A stretch of DNA of 64,000 bases from Photobacterium sp. GJ3 (GTDB taxonomy: Bacteria > Pseudomonadota > Gammaproteobacteria > Enterobacterales > Vibrionaceae). The DNA lies in assembly GCF_018199995.1 (NCBI RefSeq), contig NZ_CP073578.1, positions 620,001-684,000 on the forward strand. Reading direction: 5' to 3'. Below, one piece after another: positions 63,987 through 64,000 of this stretch (its first letter is position 1; the number at the start of each line of letters is the position of its first letter). The notes below the pieces were generated by a model, which was not told the origin of the DNA, made no database searches, and was given only the letters and a program-made list of their open reading frames with translations. The position numbers and the translations under genes are program-made.

Positions 63987-64000
63987 GTGAGTGACCTAAA
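63987..64000 (+). CDS. Possible start of a gene running off the window
   Basis: GTG at 63987 reads MSDL before the end. AGGACAGAG lies about ten bases upstream and a TATAAT-like element at about 63946. Too short to identify. Confidence 0.4.

Overview
The window is a chromosomal segment from a marine gammaproteobacterium, very probably a member of the Vibrionaceae; I cannot fix the genus. The evidence is gene content and order: pstS / ppx-ppk / pstCAB-phoU / ppk2 / cutC / prx-oxyR2 / aceBA / queA-tgt-yajC-secDF / suhB / trmJ / iscRSUA-hscBA-fdx-iscX / pepB / ndk / rlmN-pilW-rodZ-ispG-hisS-yfgM-bamB-der / xseA / guaBA. From memory, Vibrio cholerae chromosome 1 has much the same order. Most of the window is ordinary, intact core genome with good ribosome-binding sites and clear hairpin terminators.

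Layout. 1-10.8 kb is a phosphate and polyphosphate block: the tail of a phosphate-binding protein, exopolyphosphatase and polyphosphate kinase 1, a GcvR-type ACT protein, an enlarged PstC/PstA permease pair, PstB, PhoU, and a PPK2 kinase. 11-13.3 kb holds an accessory lipoprotein hydrolase and cutC. 13.4-15.1 kb is a divergent peroxiredoxin / OxyR2-type pair. 15.1-19.1 kb is the glyoxylate shunt (aceB, aceA), followed by a 162-bp palindromic MITE-like element. 19.1-22.5 kb has acpH and two tandem secreted trypsin-like proteases with GlyGly-CTERM tails. 22.5-30 kb carries queuosine biosynthesis, SecDF-YajC, suhB and trmJ. 30-35.7 kb is the complete ISC iron-sulfur operon behind two abutting IscR boxes. 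36-39.2 kb has two tandem peptidase B paralogues and ndk. 39.4-48.3 kb is the rlmN-to-der run. 48.7-50.8 kb holds a zinc-ribbon protein and an orphan peptide-type double ATPase with a Fur-like box. 50.8-55.6 kb has xseA and the guaBA operon under a PurR box.

From 55.6 to 64 kb the content turns accessory: an AT-rich hipBA toxin-antitoxin module with repeated TGACCT-N6-AGGTCA operators, a frameshifted IS3-type orfA remnant, a LysR / aldo-keto reductase divergent pair, an AbgT-family transporter, and a glutathione-dependent formaldehyde detoxification pair (fghA, frmA).

I found no rRNA, tRNA, CRISPR array or prophage. No wholly new system stands out. The most unusual points are the hipBA locus with its operator array and IS scar, the beta-propeller-like insertion inside PstC, the Fur-like box before the orphan ATPase, the duplicated pepB, and the palindromic element inserted between aceA and its terminator.
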